Shown: one piece after another, positions 32,099 to 41,098 of the stretch | Numbering within the stretch: the stretch's first letter is position 1 | How the letters are laid out: the number at the start of each line of letters is the position of its first letter | Assembly (NCBI GenBank): GCA_031180725.1 | Contig: JAPSLO010000003.1 | Coordinates: 150,538-214,537, forward strand | Source: Roseomonas sp. | GTDB lineage: Bacteria; Pseudomonadota; Alphaproteobacteria; Acetobacterales; Acetobacteraceae | Direction: 5' to 3' | Length of the DNA stretch: 64,000 nucleotides | The notes under the pieces: generated by a model | What the model saw: the letters and a program-made list of their open reading frames with translations, nothing else | Told to the model about the DNA's origin: nothing | The model's database searches: none | Program-made: the position numbers and the translations under genes

Positions 32099-33700
32099 AT
32101 GCGAGGATGGGGGAGGGCGGCCGCGGCCGCCATGGCCGGGCTGTTCCTGGTCCTGCTGCCGCCGGCCCCGGCCGGGGCGCAGACGGTGCGCTGGGCCGCA
32201 GCGGGTGATCCGAACACGATGGACCCGCACAGTCAGAATGTCGGCACCGTGACGATGATGCTGCAGCAGATCTACGATCCGCTGATCCAGCGCAATGCCG
32301 ATCTTTCGCTGCGGCCCGGCTTGGCCACGGCCTGGGAGCAGGTGCAACCCACGCGCTGGCGCTTTACGCTGCGCCAGGGTGTGCGCTTCCATGAAGGGGA
32401 GCCCTTCACCGCGGAGGACGTGGTCTTCTCCATCCTCCGCGCGCAGCAGCCGACCTCCAACTTCAACATCTACGTCGACAGCATCGAGCGCGTGGAGAAG
32501 CTGGACGACCATACGGTGGAGATCGTCACCAAGGTCGCGGACCCCATCCTGCCGAACAAGCTCGCATCCGTCTTCGTGATGTCGAAGTCCTGGGCGGAGC
32601 GGAACAACGCCGCCCGCCCGCAGAACACCCGCGCGCGGGAGGAGATGGCGACGGTCCGCCAGGCCAACGGCACGGGCGCCTTCCGCCTGGCGCAGCGCGA
32701 GCCTGATGTGCGCACCGTGCTGCGCCGGAACGCCGGCTGGTACGGCTGGACGGAACCCGGCGTGCAGCAAGGCAACGTGGCGGAGCTGGTATTCCGGCCG
32801 ATCTCCTCGGACGCGACGCGCGTGGCTGCGCTGCTCTCGGGCGAGGTGGATTTCGTGCTGGACCCACCCCTGCAGGACCTGAACCGCTTGCGCGGCGCAC
32901 CGAATATCCGCGTGCTGGAAGGGCCGGAGGTGCGCAGCATCTTCATCGCGATGGATGTCTTCCGCGATGAGCTGCTCTACAGCGATGTGCGCGGGCGCAA
33001 CCCCTTCAAGGACCTGCGGGTGCGCCAGGCGCTGTACCACGCCATCGACATCCAGGCGATCCACCGCACCACCATGCGCGGCTTCAGCGTGCCGACCGGC
33101 ACCTTCTTCCCCCCGCAGGTGAACGGCTACAGCGAGGCCGAGGATGTCCGCCTGCCCTTCGACCCGAACCGGGCGCGGGCGCTGCTGGCCGAGGCCGGCT
33201 ACCCGAACGGCTTCGGCGTGACGCTGGACTGCCCCAACAACCGCTATATCAATGACGAGCAGATCTGCCAGGCCATCGCCGCCATGTGGACGCGGGTCGG
33301 CGTGCGGACGCAGGTGAAGGCGCAGCCCCTGGCGCCCTTCTTCGCGCAGATCCAGCGCGACGACACCAGCATCTACCTGCTGGGGTGGGGCGTGCCGACA
33401 CTGGATGCGCTCTATTCCTTCCAATCATTGCTGGCTACGCGCAACGGCGCGCAGGGGGATGGCATCTGGAACTACGGGCGCTATTCCAACCCGCGCATGG
33501 ACGAGCTGGTGGAGCGCATGAAGACCCAATCGGGCGAGGCGCGTATGGCCGCCATCCGCGAGGCGCTGCGCCTCTACCGCGAGGATGTGCCGCACATCCC
33601 GTTGCACCACCAGATGATTCCCTGGGCCATGCGGCAGAACATCAACATCCCGCACGCTGCCAACAACCAGCCCTATTGGCGCTACGCGCGGGTGGACTGA
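32099..33700 (+). CDS. ABC transporter substrate-binding protein, peptide/opine/nickel class (family 5)
   Basis: This 533-residue exported protein is the receptor of the five-gene importer that follows. It has an N-terminal signal peptide ending AGA-QTV near residue 28. Family-5 hallmarks are DPNTMDPHSQN at the start of the mature protein, LATAWEQVQPTRWRFTLRQG with VRFHEGEPFTAEDVVFS (the SBP_bac_5 signature), then DVRGRNPFKDLRVRQALYHA and the C-terminal YREDVPHIPLHHQ strand. The ligand may be a di- or oligopeptide, but this class also includes opines, sugars and glutathione. The start is preceded by a GGCAGGGAG site. The permease genes begin 66 bases after its stop. Confidence 0.92.
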   Translation: MRGWGRAAAAAMAGLFLVLLPPAPAGAQTVRWAAAGDPNTMDPHSQNVGTVTMMLQQIYDPLIQRNADLSLRPGLATAWEQVQPTRWRFTLRQGVRFHEGEPFTAEDVVFSILRAQQPTSNFNIYVDSIERVEKLDDHTVEIVTKVADPILPNKLASVFVMSKSWAERNNAARPQNTRAREEMATVRQANGTGAFRLAQREPDVRTVLRRNAGWYGWTEPGVQQGNVAELVFRPISSDATRVAALLSGEVDFVLDPPLQDLNRLRGAPNIRVLEGPEVRSIFIAMDVFRDELLYSDVRGRNPFKDLRVRQALYHAIDIQAIHRTTMRGFSVPTGTFFPPQVNGYSEAEDVRLPFDPNRARALLAEAGYPNGFGVTLDCPNNRYINDEQICQAIAAMWTRVGVRTQVKAQPLAPFFAQIQRDDTSIYLLGWGVPTLDALYSFQSLLATRNGAQGDGIWNYGRYSNPRMDELVERMKTQSGEARMAAIREALRLYREDVPHIPLHHQMIPWAMRQNINIPHAANNQPYWRYARVD

Positions 33701-33766
33701 CCGCCCCCACACAGCCACCACCGGCCCCTGCCGCCTGGCGACAGGGGAGGAGCACAGGACCGAGCC

Positions 33767-34750
33767 TTGTTCGCTTTCATCCTATCCCGCGTGCTGCAGG
33801 CCCTGCCCGTCATGCTCGCGGTCGCGCTGATCGCCTTCGCGATGTTCGCCTATGTGGGCGATCCCGTCGCCATCATGCTGGGGCAGGACTACACGCAGGC
33901 GCAGCGCGATGCGCTGGTCCAGAGCCTGGGCCTGGACCAGCCATTCTTCGTGCAGTTCGGCAAATTTGTGCTGAACGCGGTGCAGGGCGAGTTCGGCCTG
34001 TCCTACCGCCTGTCGCGTCCGGTGATCGAGCTGATTGCCGAACGCGCGCCGGCGACACTGGAACTGGCGCTGACCGCCGCCCTGCTGGCGTTGCTGGTGG
34101 GGGTGCCGATGGGGGTCTATACAGGGCTCTATCGCAATTCCTGGCTCAGCCGCTTCTTCCTGACCTTCAGCCTGATCGGCGTTTCGCTGCCGACCTTCCT
34201 GATCGGCATCCTGCTAATCCTGACCTTCTCCGTCTGGCTGGGCTGGCTGCCGAGCTTCGGCCGCGGCGACACGGTGGCGCTGGGCTGGTGGAACACCGGC
34301 TTCCTGACCGTCTCCGGCCTGAAGGCGCTGATCCTGCCCTCCATCACGCTGGGGCTGTTCCAGCTTACGCTCATTATGCGCCTGGTGCGGGCCGAGATGC
34401 TGGAGGTCCTGCGGACCGACTACATCAAGTTCGCCCGCGCCCGCGGCCTGACCAATCGGGCGGTACATTTCGGCCACGCGCTGAAGAACACGCTGGTGCC
34501 GGTCATCACCATCACCGGGTTGCAGCTCGGCGCCATCATCGCCTTCGCCATCGTGACGGAGACGGTTTTCCAGTGGCCCGGCATGGGGCTGTTGTTCATC
34601 CAGTCCGTCGGTGCGGCCGACATCCCGGTGATGGCGGCGTATCTGATACTGATTGCGGCCCTGTTCGTGGCCATCAACCTGATCGTGGACCTGCTGTACT
34701 ACGCGGTGGATCCCCGCCTGCGCATCAGTGGCGGCAAGGGGGGGCACTGA
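33767..34750 (+). CDS. ABC transporter permease, DppB-like
   Basis: The 327-residue protein is the first permease subunit of the peptide-class importer. The start is a TTG, preceded by GGGGAGGAG, giving FAFILSRVLQALPVMLAV, the invariant first helix of DppB/OppB proteins. A GQDYTQAQRDALVQSLGLDQP loop follows, read as the periplasmic GLDQP motif. The EAA-like coupling loop is DYIKFARARGLTNRAVHFGH near residue 225, which contacts the ATPases. The last helices include ETVFQWPGMGLL, another family signature. About six transmembrane helices are predicted. The next gene begins three bases after its stop, so translation is coupled. Confidence 0.93.
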   Translation: MFAFILSRVLQALPVMLAVALIAFAMFAYVGDPVAIMLGQDYTQAQRDALVQSLGLDQPFFVQFGKFVLNAVQGEFGLSYRLSRPVIELIAERAPATLELALTAALLALLVGVPMGVYTGLYRNSWLSRFFLTFSLIGVSLPTFLIGILLILTFSVWLGWLPSFGRGDTVALGWWNTGFLTVSGLKALILPSITLGLFQLTLIMRLVRAEMLEVLRTDYIKFARARGLTNRAVHFGHALKNTLVPVITITGLQLGAIIAFAIVTETVFQWPGMGLLFIQSVGAADIPVMAAYLILIAALFVAINLIVDLLYYAVDPRLRISGGKGGH

Positions 34751-34753
34751 ACC

Positions 34754-35665
34754 ATGCAGGCAGTGCGCAACTTCTTCGACAGCGACATCTGGTGGTCCTT
34801 CACCCGGAACCCCGTCACCGTCATCTCCGCCATCGTCGCCTTCATCTGCGTGGCCGGGGCCGTGCTGGCGCCCTGGATCGCGCCGCATGACCCCTTCGAC
34901 CTGGCCTCGCTCCAGCTCATGGACGCCTTCAAGCCGCCGGTTTGGGAGGCGGAGGGCGACCCGAACTACCTGCTGGGCACGGATGACCAGGGGCGCGACG
35001 TGCTTTCGGCCATCATGTACGGCGCGCGCGTCTCTCTGCTGGTGGGCTTCTGCGCGGTGGTGCTTTCGGTGACCATCGGCGTGGCGGCGGGGCTGACCGC
35101 CGGCTATCTGGGCGGCACGGTGGATGCGGTGCTGATGCGCATCGCCGACATCAAGCTGACCTTCCCTACCATCCTGATCGCGCTGCTGATCGACGGCATC
35201 ACCCGCGCTGCCCTGCCGCGCGACGTGCATGACCAGGTGGCGCTCTACGTGGTGATCTTCGCCATCGGCATCTCCAACTGGCCGAGCTTCGCGCGCACCG
35301 TGCGCGGTTCCACCATGGTGGAGCGGAACAAGGAATACGTGCAGGCGGCGCGCGTCATCGGGCTCGGCCGCTGGCGCATCATGCGCAGCCATGTGCTGCC
35401 CAATGTGCTGGGGCCGGTGCTGGTTATCGCCACCTTGCAACTCGGCTTCGCCATCCTGGCGGAGGCGACGCTTTCGTTCCTGGGCGTCGGCGTGCCGCCC
35501 ACTCAGCCCTCGCTTGGCACCCTCATCCGCATCGGCAACGACTTCCTGTTCTCGGGCGAGTGGTGGATCACCATCTTCCCGGGCGTGGCGCTGATCGTGC
35601 TGGTTCTCTCCGTCAACCTGCTGGGCGATTGGCTGCGCGACGCCCTGAATCCGAAGCTCCGCTGA
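34754..35665 (+). CDS. ABC transporter permease, DppC-like
   Basis: The 303-residue second permease. The N-terminal WWSFTRNPVTVISAIVAFI and the APHDPFDLASLQLMDAFKPP segment belong to the DppC/OppC family, and HLLGTDDQGRD-type sequence is present as YLLGTDDQGRDVLSAIMYG, the family hallmark. The coupling loop is EYVQAARVIGLGRWRIMRSH. About six helices are predicted, ending with GDWLRDALNPKLR. Its TGA overlaps the ATG of the first ATPase gene by one base. It pairs with the DppB-like subunit in the inner membrane. Confidence 0.93.
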   Translation: MQAVRNFFDSDIWWSFTRNPVTVISAIVAFICVAGAVLAPWIAPHDPFDLASLQLMDAFKPPVWEAEGDPNYLLGTDDQGRDVLSAIMYGARVSLLVGFCAVVLSVTIGVAAGLTAGYLGGTVDAVLMRIADIKLTFPTILIALLIDGITRAALPRDVHDQVALYVVIFAIGISNWPSFARTVRGSTMVERNKEYVQAARVIGLGRWRIMRSHVLPNVLGPVLVIATLQLGFAILAEATLSFLGVGVPPTQPSLGTLIRIGNDFLFSGEWWITIFPGVALIVLVLSVNLLGDWLRDALNPKLR

Positions 35666-36696
35666 TGTCAAACACCCAGCCTCTTCTGCAGGTCCGCAAC
35701 CTGCGCGTGGAGTTCCCGACGCGCCGCGGCGTCCTGACCGCACTCGACGATGTTTCCTTCGACATCCATCCCGGCGAGGTGCTGGGCGTCGTGGGGGAGT
35801 CCGGGGCCGGCAAGTCCATGACCGGCGCCGCCATCATCGGCCTGCTGGAGCCGCCCGGCCGGATTGCCGGCGGCACAATCACGCTTGGCGGCCGGCGCAT
35901 CGACAACCTGCCCTACAAGGAGATGCGGACCATCCGCGGGCGTCAGATCGGCGCGATCTTCCAGGACCCGCTGACCACGCTGAACCCGCTCTACACCGTC
36001 GGTCGGCAGTTGGTGGAGACGATGACCACCCACCTGCCGCTGACGCCAGCAGAGGCGCGGAAGAAGGCGATCGAATGGCTGGAGCTGGTGGGCATTCCCG
36101 CCGCGTCGCAGCGCATCGACAGCTATCCGCACGAATTCTCGGGCGGCATGCGCCAGCGCGTGGTGATCGCCCTCGCGCTCTGCGCCGAGCCGAAGCTTAT
36201 CGTGGCGGACGAGCCGACCACGGCGCTGGATGTCTCCATCCAGGCGCAGGTCATCGCCCTGCTGAAGCGCTTGGCGCGGGAGAAGGGGACGGCGATGATG
36301 CTCGTCACCCACGACATGGGCGTGATCGCGGAGACGGCGGACCGCGTGGCGGTGATGTATGCCGGCCGCATCGCGGAGATCGGCGGCGTGCGCGACGTGG
36401 TGAAGAATCCGTCCCACCCCTACACGATCGGGCTGATGGGCTCGATCCCGCCCATCACCCACAGGATGGAGCGGCTGTTGCAGATCGAGGGTGCGATGCC
36501 GCGGCTCTCGGCCATCCCGAAGGGCTGCGCCTACAACCCTCGCTGCCCGCGCGTCTTCGACCGCTGCCGGGTGGAGAGGCCGGACCTGATCCCGGCCGGC
36601 GCCACGCGCGCGGCCTGCTGGCTGTACGACCGCGCCGACAAGGAAGCCGCCCACGAAGTGGCGCAGACCGGCTATGGCGAGGTGCGCCATGCGTGA
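35665..36696 (+). CDS. ABC transporter ATP-binding protein, DppD-like
   Basis: The 343-residue protein is the first of two ATPases. Walker A is GESGAGKSM near residue 50, with Met in place of the usual Thr after the Lys-Ser. The Q-loop is AIFQDPLTTLNPLY, the signature FSGGMRQRVVIALAL, Walker B KLIVADEPTTAL and the switch His in THDMGVIAE. The C-terminal extension has the NPRCPRVFDRC motif, which in DppD/OppD proteins binds a 4Fe-4S cluster or structural Zn. The start overlaps the DppC stop. The next ATPase gene overlaps this one by eight bases, so the whole set is translated as a unit. Confidence 0.93.
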   Translation: MSNTQPLLQVRNLRVEFPTRRGVLTALDDVSFDIHPGEVLGVVGESGAGKSMTGAAIIGLLEPPGRIAGGTITLGGRRIDNLPYKEMRTIRGRQIGAIFQDPLTTLNPLYTVGRQLVETMTTHLPLTPAEARKKAIEWLELVGIPAASQRIDSYPHEFSGGMRQRVVIALALCAEPKLIVADEPTTALDVSIQAQVIALLKRLAREKGTAMMLVTHDMGVIAETADRVAVMYAGRIAEIGGVRDVVKNPSHPYTIGLMGSIPPITHRMERLLQIEGAMPRLSAIPKGCAYNPRCPRVFDRCRVERPDLIPAGATRAACWLYDRADKEAAHEVAQTGYGEVRHA

Positions 36697-37753
36697 CGCG
36701 GCGGCCCTCGGCGCCACGCCGATGCTCGAGACGCAGGATGTCGCGCGCTACTTCGACGTCTCCCGGCCCCTTCTGCAAAGGCTGATCGCGCGGGAGCCGA
36801 AGCGGCTGCTGCGCGCCGTGGATGGCGTGAGCTTCGCCATCCCGAAGGGCACCACCCTATCGCTGGTGGGAGAATCCGGCTGCGGCAAGTCCACCGTCGC
36901 CCGCTTGGTCGTCGGGCTCTACCCGCCGAGCCGGGGCAGCGTGATCTTCGACGGGCAGGACCTGGCCCAGGCACGCGCCGATGCCAGCCAGCGCCGGCGC
37001 ATGCAGATGATCTTCCAGGATCCGTACGCCAGCCTGAACCCCCGCTGGCGGGTGCGCGACATCATCGCGGAGCCGATCCGCGCCTTCGGGCTGGTCAAGG
37101 ACAAGGCCGCGGTGGAAGCGCGCGTGGGCCAGTTGCTGACCCAGGTGGGGCTTTCGCCGCTGGACGGCCAGAAATTCCCGCATGAATTCTCGGGCGGGCA
37201 GCGGCAGCGCATCTCCATCGCGCGCGCGCTGTCCTCCAACCCGGAATTCCTGGTCTGCGACGAGCCGACCTCGGCGCTGGATGTCAGCGTGCAGGCGCAG
37301 ATCCTGAACCTGATGAAGGACCTGCAGAAGCAGCTTGGCCTGACCTACCTGTTCATCAGCCACAACCTGGCCGTGGTGCGGCAGATCAGCGACCGCGTCG
37401 GCGTGATGTATCTGGGCCGGCTGGTGGAGCTGGCGCCGGCGGAAACGCTCTTCAGGACGCCGCGCATGCCCTACACGCGTGCGCTGATGGAGGCGATCCC
37501 GGACCTGGAGATGACCGGGCGCCAGCGCATCCCGGTGGGCGGCGAGGTGCCGAGCCCGATCAACCCGCCCTCCGGCTGCCCCTTCCACCCGCGCTGTCCG
37601 CTGGCCAATGAGCGCTGCAGGGCGGAACGCCCGGCGCTGATCCCGGCCCGCGGCACGCCGGAAGCCCTGGTGGCCTGCCACGCCGTGGAAGAAGGCCGCG
37701 ACGGCGGTCCGCAGGTGGAGCCGGCCGCGGTGGGGGCGGTGCAGGGCGTCTGA
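36689..37753 (+). CDS. ABC transporter ATP-binding protein, DppF-like
   Basis: This 354-residue second ATPase closes the importer operon. The start chosen is the ATG at 36689, inside the end of the DppD-like gene. The N-terminal YFDVSRPLLQRLIAREPKRL insert, long in this subfamily, precedes Walker A GESGCGKST near residue 65. The Q-loop is MIFQDPYASLNPRW, signature FSGGQRQRISIARAL, Walker B LVCDEPTSALDVS and switch ISHNLAVVRQ. The C-terminal CPFHPRCPLANERC segment is the cysteine-rich oligopeptide-transporter domain. A hairpin that probably ends the operon lies directly after the stop. Confidence 0.93.
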   Translation: MRDAAALGATPMLETQDVARYFDVSRPLLQRLIAREPKRLLRAVDGVSFAIPKGTTLSLVGESGCGKSTVARLVVGLYPPSRGSVIFDGQDLAQARADASQRRRMQMIFQDPYASLNPRWRVRDIIAEPIRAFGLVKDKAAVEARVGQLLTQVGLSPLDGQKFPHEFSGGQRQRISIARALSSNPEFLVCDEPTSALDVSVQAQILNLMKDLQKQLGLTYLFISHNLAVVRQISDRVGVMYLGRLVELAPAETLFRTPRMPYTRALMEAIPDLEMTGRQRIPVGGEVPSPINPPSGCPFHPRCPLANERCRAERPALIPARGTPEALVACHAVEEGRDGGPQVEPAAVGAVQGV

Positions 37754-37767
37754 GGTTGCGGCCGGGG

Positions 37768-37782
37768 AGGGGCGCTGCCCCT
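37768..37782. terminator. Short hairpin between the importer operon and the CreA-like gene
   Basis: AGGGGC (37768-37773) and GCCCCT (37777-37782) form a perfect six-bp stem with a three-base loop. It lies between two convergent gene ends; the right arm overlaps the stop codon of the CreA-like gene. Confidence 0.45.
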
Positions 37783-38257
37783 ACCGCAGCGGGACGACTG
37801 CGACCGCGTTGAAGGGGCTGCCGTCCACCAGGCGGGTGGACCAGGCAAGGTAGACCACCGTCTGGCGTTCCTCGTCGATGAAGCGGTGGACGCGGGTTTC
37901 CTTGAAGAACAGGCTGGTGCTGGATTCGAAGACCTGCTCGCCGCGTTCACCCCGGCGTGCGCCGGGCAGCAGTTCCACCGGGCCGGTGGCCGCGCAGGTC
38001 AGGGCGAAGCGCGCCGGGTCCTCCGCCACGCCCAACATGCCGGAGAAGCCGCCCGTGCGGGCCTGGCTGATGTAGCAGGAAACGCCGCGCACCTCCGGGT
38101 CGTCGAAGCGTTCCACCGCCACGCGGTGGCTGCGGGTCAGGCCCAGATTGGTGATGGCGGTGTTGACGTAGCCGACCTCGCGCGTGTCGTCGGCGGAAGC
38201 CGGGCCGGCGAGCGTCAGGGCAAGGCAGGCGGTGGCCAACCGGGGCAGGGCGCGCAT
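37781..38257 (-). CDS. CreA family protein, exported
   Basis: The 158-residue product (from MRALPRLATACLALTLAGPASA, a signal peptide, preceded by a clear GGAGGAA ribosome-binding site) matches the CreA family: DDTREVGYVNTAIT, VERFDDPEVRGVSCYISQA, then SLFFKETRVHRFIDEERQTVVYL and a closing SPFNAVAVVPLR. CreA is a conserved periplasmic protein of unknown biochemical function in the E. coli cre locus. Here it is not near any cre regulatory gene; it lies between the importer operon and gamma-glutamyltransferase. The two Cys residues in the mature part may form a disulphide. Confidence 0.82.
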   Translation of the reverse strand: MRALPRLATACLALTLAGPASADDTREVGYVNTAITNLGLTRSHRVAVERFDDPEVRGVSCYISQARTGGFSGMLGVAEDPARFALTCAATGPVELLPGARRGERGEQVFESSTSLFFKETRVHRFIDEERQTVVYLAWSTRLVDGSPFNAVAVVPLR

Positions 38258-38338
38258 GGCAGGTTCCTCCGTGGGGTCGGGGAAGAACGCCATGGCGGGC
38301 TGCGGGCCGCAATCGTCCTATCGGGGCCTGCCTGGGCA

Positions 38339-40024
38339 TCAGTCGCCCAGCGCCACGCCTTCGCGCCGCGGATCGGCGGCGCCCAGGATGCCTTGCCGCG
38401 TGACGCGCAGCACCGACAGGCCGGAAATGTTCTCCCGCACATCCGTCCGGTGGCCCATGGCCTGCAAGGCGGGGACGAGGTTAGCCGCGTGGGTGCCGGC
38501 TTCCAGCTCGACAGGGCCGGGGCCGATGACGCCGATGCGGGGCAGGGCAACCGCCTGCTCCGGCGGCAGGTTCCAGTCCAGCAGCGCCACCAGGGTCTGG
38601 ATCACATGGCCGGGAATGCGGGCGCCGCCGGCGGAGCCGGCCAGGATCTCCACCTGGCCATCGGCATCGAAGACGATGGTGGGCGCGGTGGAGGAGCGCG
38701 GCCGCTTGCCGGGCTCCACCCGGTTCGCCACCGGCTGGCCGCCGGCTTCCGGCAGGAAGGCGAAATCAGTGAGTTGGTTGTTCAGCAGGAATCCCCGCAC
38801 GAAGATGCGCGATCCCATCACGGCCTCGATGGTGGGCGTCAGGGAAACGGCATTGCCCGCGGCATCGAGCGCGACGATGTGGCTGGTGCCGTTTTCCACC
38901 CCGTCCTGCTGGGGTGACAGGCGGCCTTCGCGGAAGGGCGGCTCGCCAGGCTGCGGCGCGGGGATGGCCCGGTCTGGCGAGATCAGCGCGGTGCGGCCGG
39001 CCAGGTAGCCGGGATCGATCAGGCCACGCAGGGGCACGCGCACGAAATCCGGGTCTGCCAGGTAGAGGTTGCGATCGGCGAAGGCGAGCCGGGCGGGCTC
39101 GGCCAGCAGATGTGCGGCCTCGGCGCCCTGCGGGTCCAGCGCCGCCATGTCGAACCGGGCAAGCATGGTGAGCACCTGTGCCACCACCACCCCGCCGGAG
39201 GTCGGCGGGCCGAAGCCGCAGACCTGGCGACCGCGATAGGGGGTGCAGACCGTCTCCCGCAGCAGGGCACGATAGCTTGCCAAGTCGGCCTCGCTCATCC
39301 CCCCGGGATTGCTGGGATGGCCCTGCACAGCCACCGCGATGTCGGCGGCCACCGCGCCGCGGTAGAAGCCGTCCGCGCCCTCGGCCGCGACGATGCGCAG
39401 CGTGGCCGCCAGTTGCGGGTTGCGCAGCAGGGTGCCGGGCGGGTGTGGATTGCCACCGGCATCCAGGAAATAGGCCCGCGCCGCCGGGGTCCGGCGCAGC
39501 GAGGCGGCGGTGGCGGCAAAGGCGGCGGCGACGCGCGGAGACAGCGCGAAACCGGATTCCGCCGCGCGGATGGTGGGCTCCAGCAGCCGCGCCCAAGGCA
39601 GGCGGCCCTGCTGGCGGTGAGCATCCTCCAGCATCCGCAGTAGGCCGGGCATGCCCACGCTGCGGCCGCCTTCCATGGCTTCGGCGAAGCCCATGGGCTG
39701 TCCATCGGGGCGGCGGAAGAGGTCCGGGGTAGCGGAGGCAGGCGCGGCCTCCCGCCCATCCCAGGCTTGCAGGGTGCGGTTTGCTTGGCTCCAGGTCAGC
39801 ATCAGGCCGCCGCCACCGATGCCGCTGGCCTGGGGCTCCACCAGCGTCAGCATCACCGCCGCGGCGATCGCGGCATCCAGCGCGGAACCGCCCTCGCGCA
39901 GCATCTCGCGCCCGGCCTCGGCGGCCAGGGGGTGGGGCGCGACCACCATGTGGCGCGTGGCAGGCTGTGCCTGTGCCACCGCGGTCAGTAGCAGCAGGGC
40001 GAGAAGCGCCAAGGTGCGCCGCAT
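38339..40024 (-). CDS. ggt: Gamma-glutamyltransferase
   Basis: This 561-residue periplasmic enzyme has a signal peptide ([19 protein letters not shown]) and the N-terminal nucleophile hydrolase fold. It is made as a precursor that cuts itself before a Thr; that Thr is in [20 protein letters not shown] near residue 376. The large-subunit part has [13 protein letters not shown], and the small subunit has [16 protein letters not shown] and [16 protein letters not shown], both glutamyl-binding. The usual length is about 580, so it is complete. It hydrolyses glutathione and gamma-glutamyl amides or transfers the glutamyl group. It is divergent from yraN across 35 bases. Confidence 0.92.
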   Translation of the reverse strand: MRRTLALLALLLLTAVAQAQPATRHMVVAPHPLAAEAGREMLREGGSALDAAIAAAVMLTLVEPQASGIGGGGLMLTWSQANRTLQAWDGREAAPASATPDLFRRPDGQPMGFAEAMEGGRSVGMPGLLRMLEDAHRQQGRLPWARLLEPTIRAAESGFALSPRVAAAFAATAASLRRTPAARAYFLDAGGNPHPPGTLLRNPQLAATLRIVAAEGADGFYRGAVAADIAVAVQGHPSNPGGMSEADLASYRALLRETVCTPYRGRQVCGFGPPTSGGVVVAQVLTMLARFDMAALDPQGAEAAHLLAEPARLAFADRNLYLADPDFVRVPLRGLIDPGYLAGRTALISPDRAIPAPQPGEPPFREGRLSPQQDGVENGTSHIVALDAAGNAVSLTPTIEAVMGSRIFVRGFLLNNQLTDFAFLPEAGGQPVANRVEPGKRPRSSTAPTIVFDADGQVEILAGSAGGARIPGHVIQTLVALLDWNLPPEQAVALPRIGVIGPGPVELEAGTHAANLVPALQAMGHRTDVRENISGLSVLRVTRQGILGAADPRREGVALGD

Positions 40025-40059
40025 TCCGCCTTCTCCTGATTCGGTGTTCTCTGGGCAGG

Positions 40060-40431
40060 ATGCGCCGCGACCGTGCCCTTCGTGAAGCCGCCGACGCCCG
40101 GGGTCGCTTGGCCGAGGACCGGGCCGTGGCGGCCCTGCAAGCCGAAGGCTGGACGGTGCTGGGACGGCGGCAGCGCACGCCGGCCGGGGAGTTGGATCTG
40201 GTGGCGGAGCGGGAGGGCCTGCTGGCCTTCGTGGAGGTGAAGGCCCGCGCCACCTTGCGCGATGCCGCCTTCGCCCTGCGCCCGATGCAGCAGGCGCGGC
40301 TGCTGGCCGCCGCCGAGGCCTGGATGGCTGCGCATCCCGGCCATGGCGCGGCCGGCGTGCGATTCGACCTGCTCGTGGTGGATGCCGCCGGCCGCACGCG
40401 CCGGATCGCGGATGCCTTCAGGCAGGAATGA
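40060..40431 (+). CDS. yraN: YraN family (UPF0102) endonuclease-like protein
   Basis: The 123-residue product (from [15 protein letters not shown]) has the complete YraN pattern: [20 protein letters not shown], then [27 protein letters not shown], read in parts, where the GEiDLv Asp and the EVK Glu-Lys match the restriction-endonuclease-like active site (E..D..EVK). C-terminal [10 protein letters not shown] follows. YraN proteins are thought to be DNA-binding nucleases of unknown role and often lie near rsmI; here they are next to ggt instead. Its last 14 bases overlap the convergent GNAT gene. Confidence 0.85.
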   Translation: MRRDRALREAADARGRLAEDRAVAALQAEGWTVLGRRQRTPAGELDLVAEREGLLAFVEVKARATLRDAAFALRPMQQARLLAAAEAWMAAHPGHGAAGVRFDLLVVDAAGRTRRIADAFRQE

Positions 40432-40921
40432 CGCGCCATTCCATGGCTTGCCCACAGGGCAGCAGCCGGGCGCCGACCCTGCGCAGCAGGCCCCGCATCG
40501 GGACGTTCTCGGCATCCAGCGGGAAGCAAATCCGAGGCAGGCCCAACTCCCGCGCCGCGCGACGGCCGGTCAGCCGCACCAGGGAGAGGCCGATACCTCG
40601 GCGCCGCCAGGGCTCGGACACGGTCACCGCCATCTCCGCGACGCCGGGCGCGCAGCGTGCCACGATGGCGGCGCCCAGCATCAGACCGCCGACGCCGAAG
40701 GCGCCGAAAGCCAGTGCGCGCCGCGCTTCGGGGCGGAGGTCAAGCATCGCGCATTCGACGCGGATGGCGTCCTCGCTGCGCGCACCATGCCAGCGCGCCA
40801 CGCGGTCCCATTCCGACAGGCCGAGCAGGTGCCCGATCAGCGCGCCCTGATCCAGCGGCGTAAGCCGCCGCAGCAGCACGCCGCCGGCGGCCATCCAGCC
40901 TTGTTCGCGGAATCCCTCCAT
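40418..40921 (-). CDS. GNAT family N-acetyltransferase-like protein
   Basis: The 167-residue product carries a GNAT acetyl-CoA-binding segment, MAVTVSEPWRRRGIGLSLVR near residue 100, in which RRRGIG matches the R/Q-x-x-G-x-G/A loop. The N-terminal VLLRRLTPLDQGALIGHLLG helix is the usual first helix of the fold. It ends MEWRVIPA. The start is placed at the ATG at 40921; a GTG at 40933 and an ATG near 40894 are possible. Substrate unknown. It overlaps the end of yraN on the opposite strand by 14 bases. Confidence 0.75.
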   Translation of the reverse strand: MEGFREQGWMAAGGVLLRRLTPLDQGALIGHLLGLSEWDRVARWHGARSEDAIRVECAMLDLRPEARRALAFGAFGVGGLMLGAAIVARCAPGVAEMAVTVSEPWRRRGIGLSLVRLTGRRAARELGLPRICFPLDAENVPMRGLLRRVGARLLPCGQAMEWRVIPA

Positions 40922-41098
40922 GGGCTTCCCCACACAACATTCCCCGCACGGAAGAAGCCCAACCAGGGTTCTGAAATCCCGAAAGACTTCCGAAATCTAC
41001 GGGAAAGTCCGGGGCGGGCTGGGTTGGCAGAGCGGGCGTCGGTTCGCGCGCCCCGTACCGGCGCTCCTCTGCAGCCAGGGGGGTGTAAGGGGTGGCTG

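Noticed and set aside
37471..37950. Possible toxin-antitoxin or small regulator between the importer operon and the CreA-like gene
   Set aside because: Frames here are shadows of the two flanking genes; the real gap is only 27 bases.
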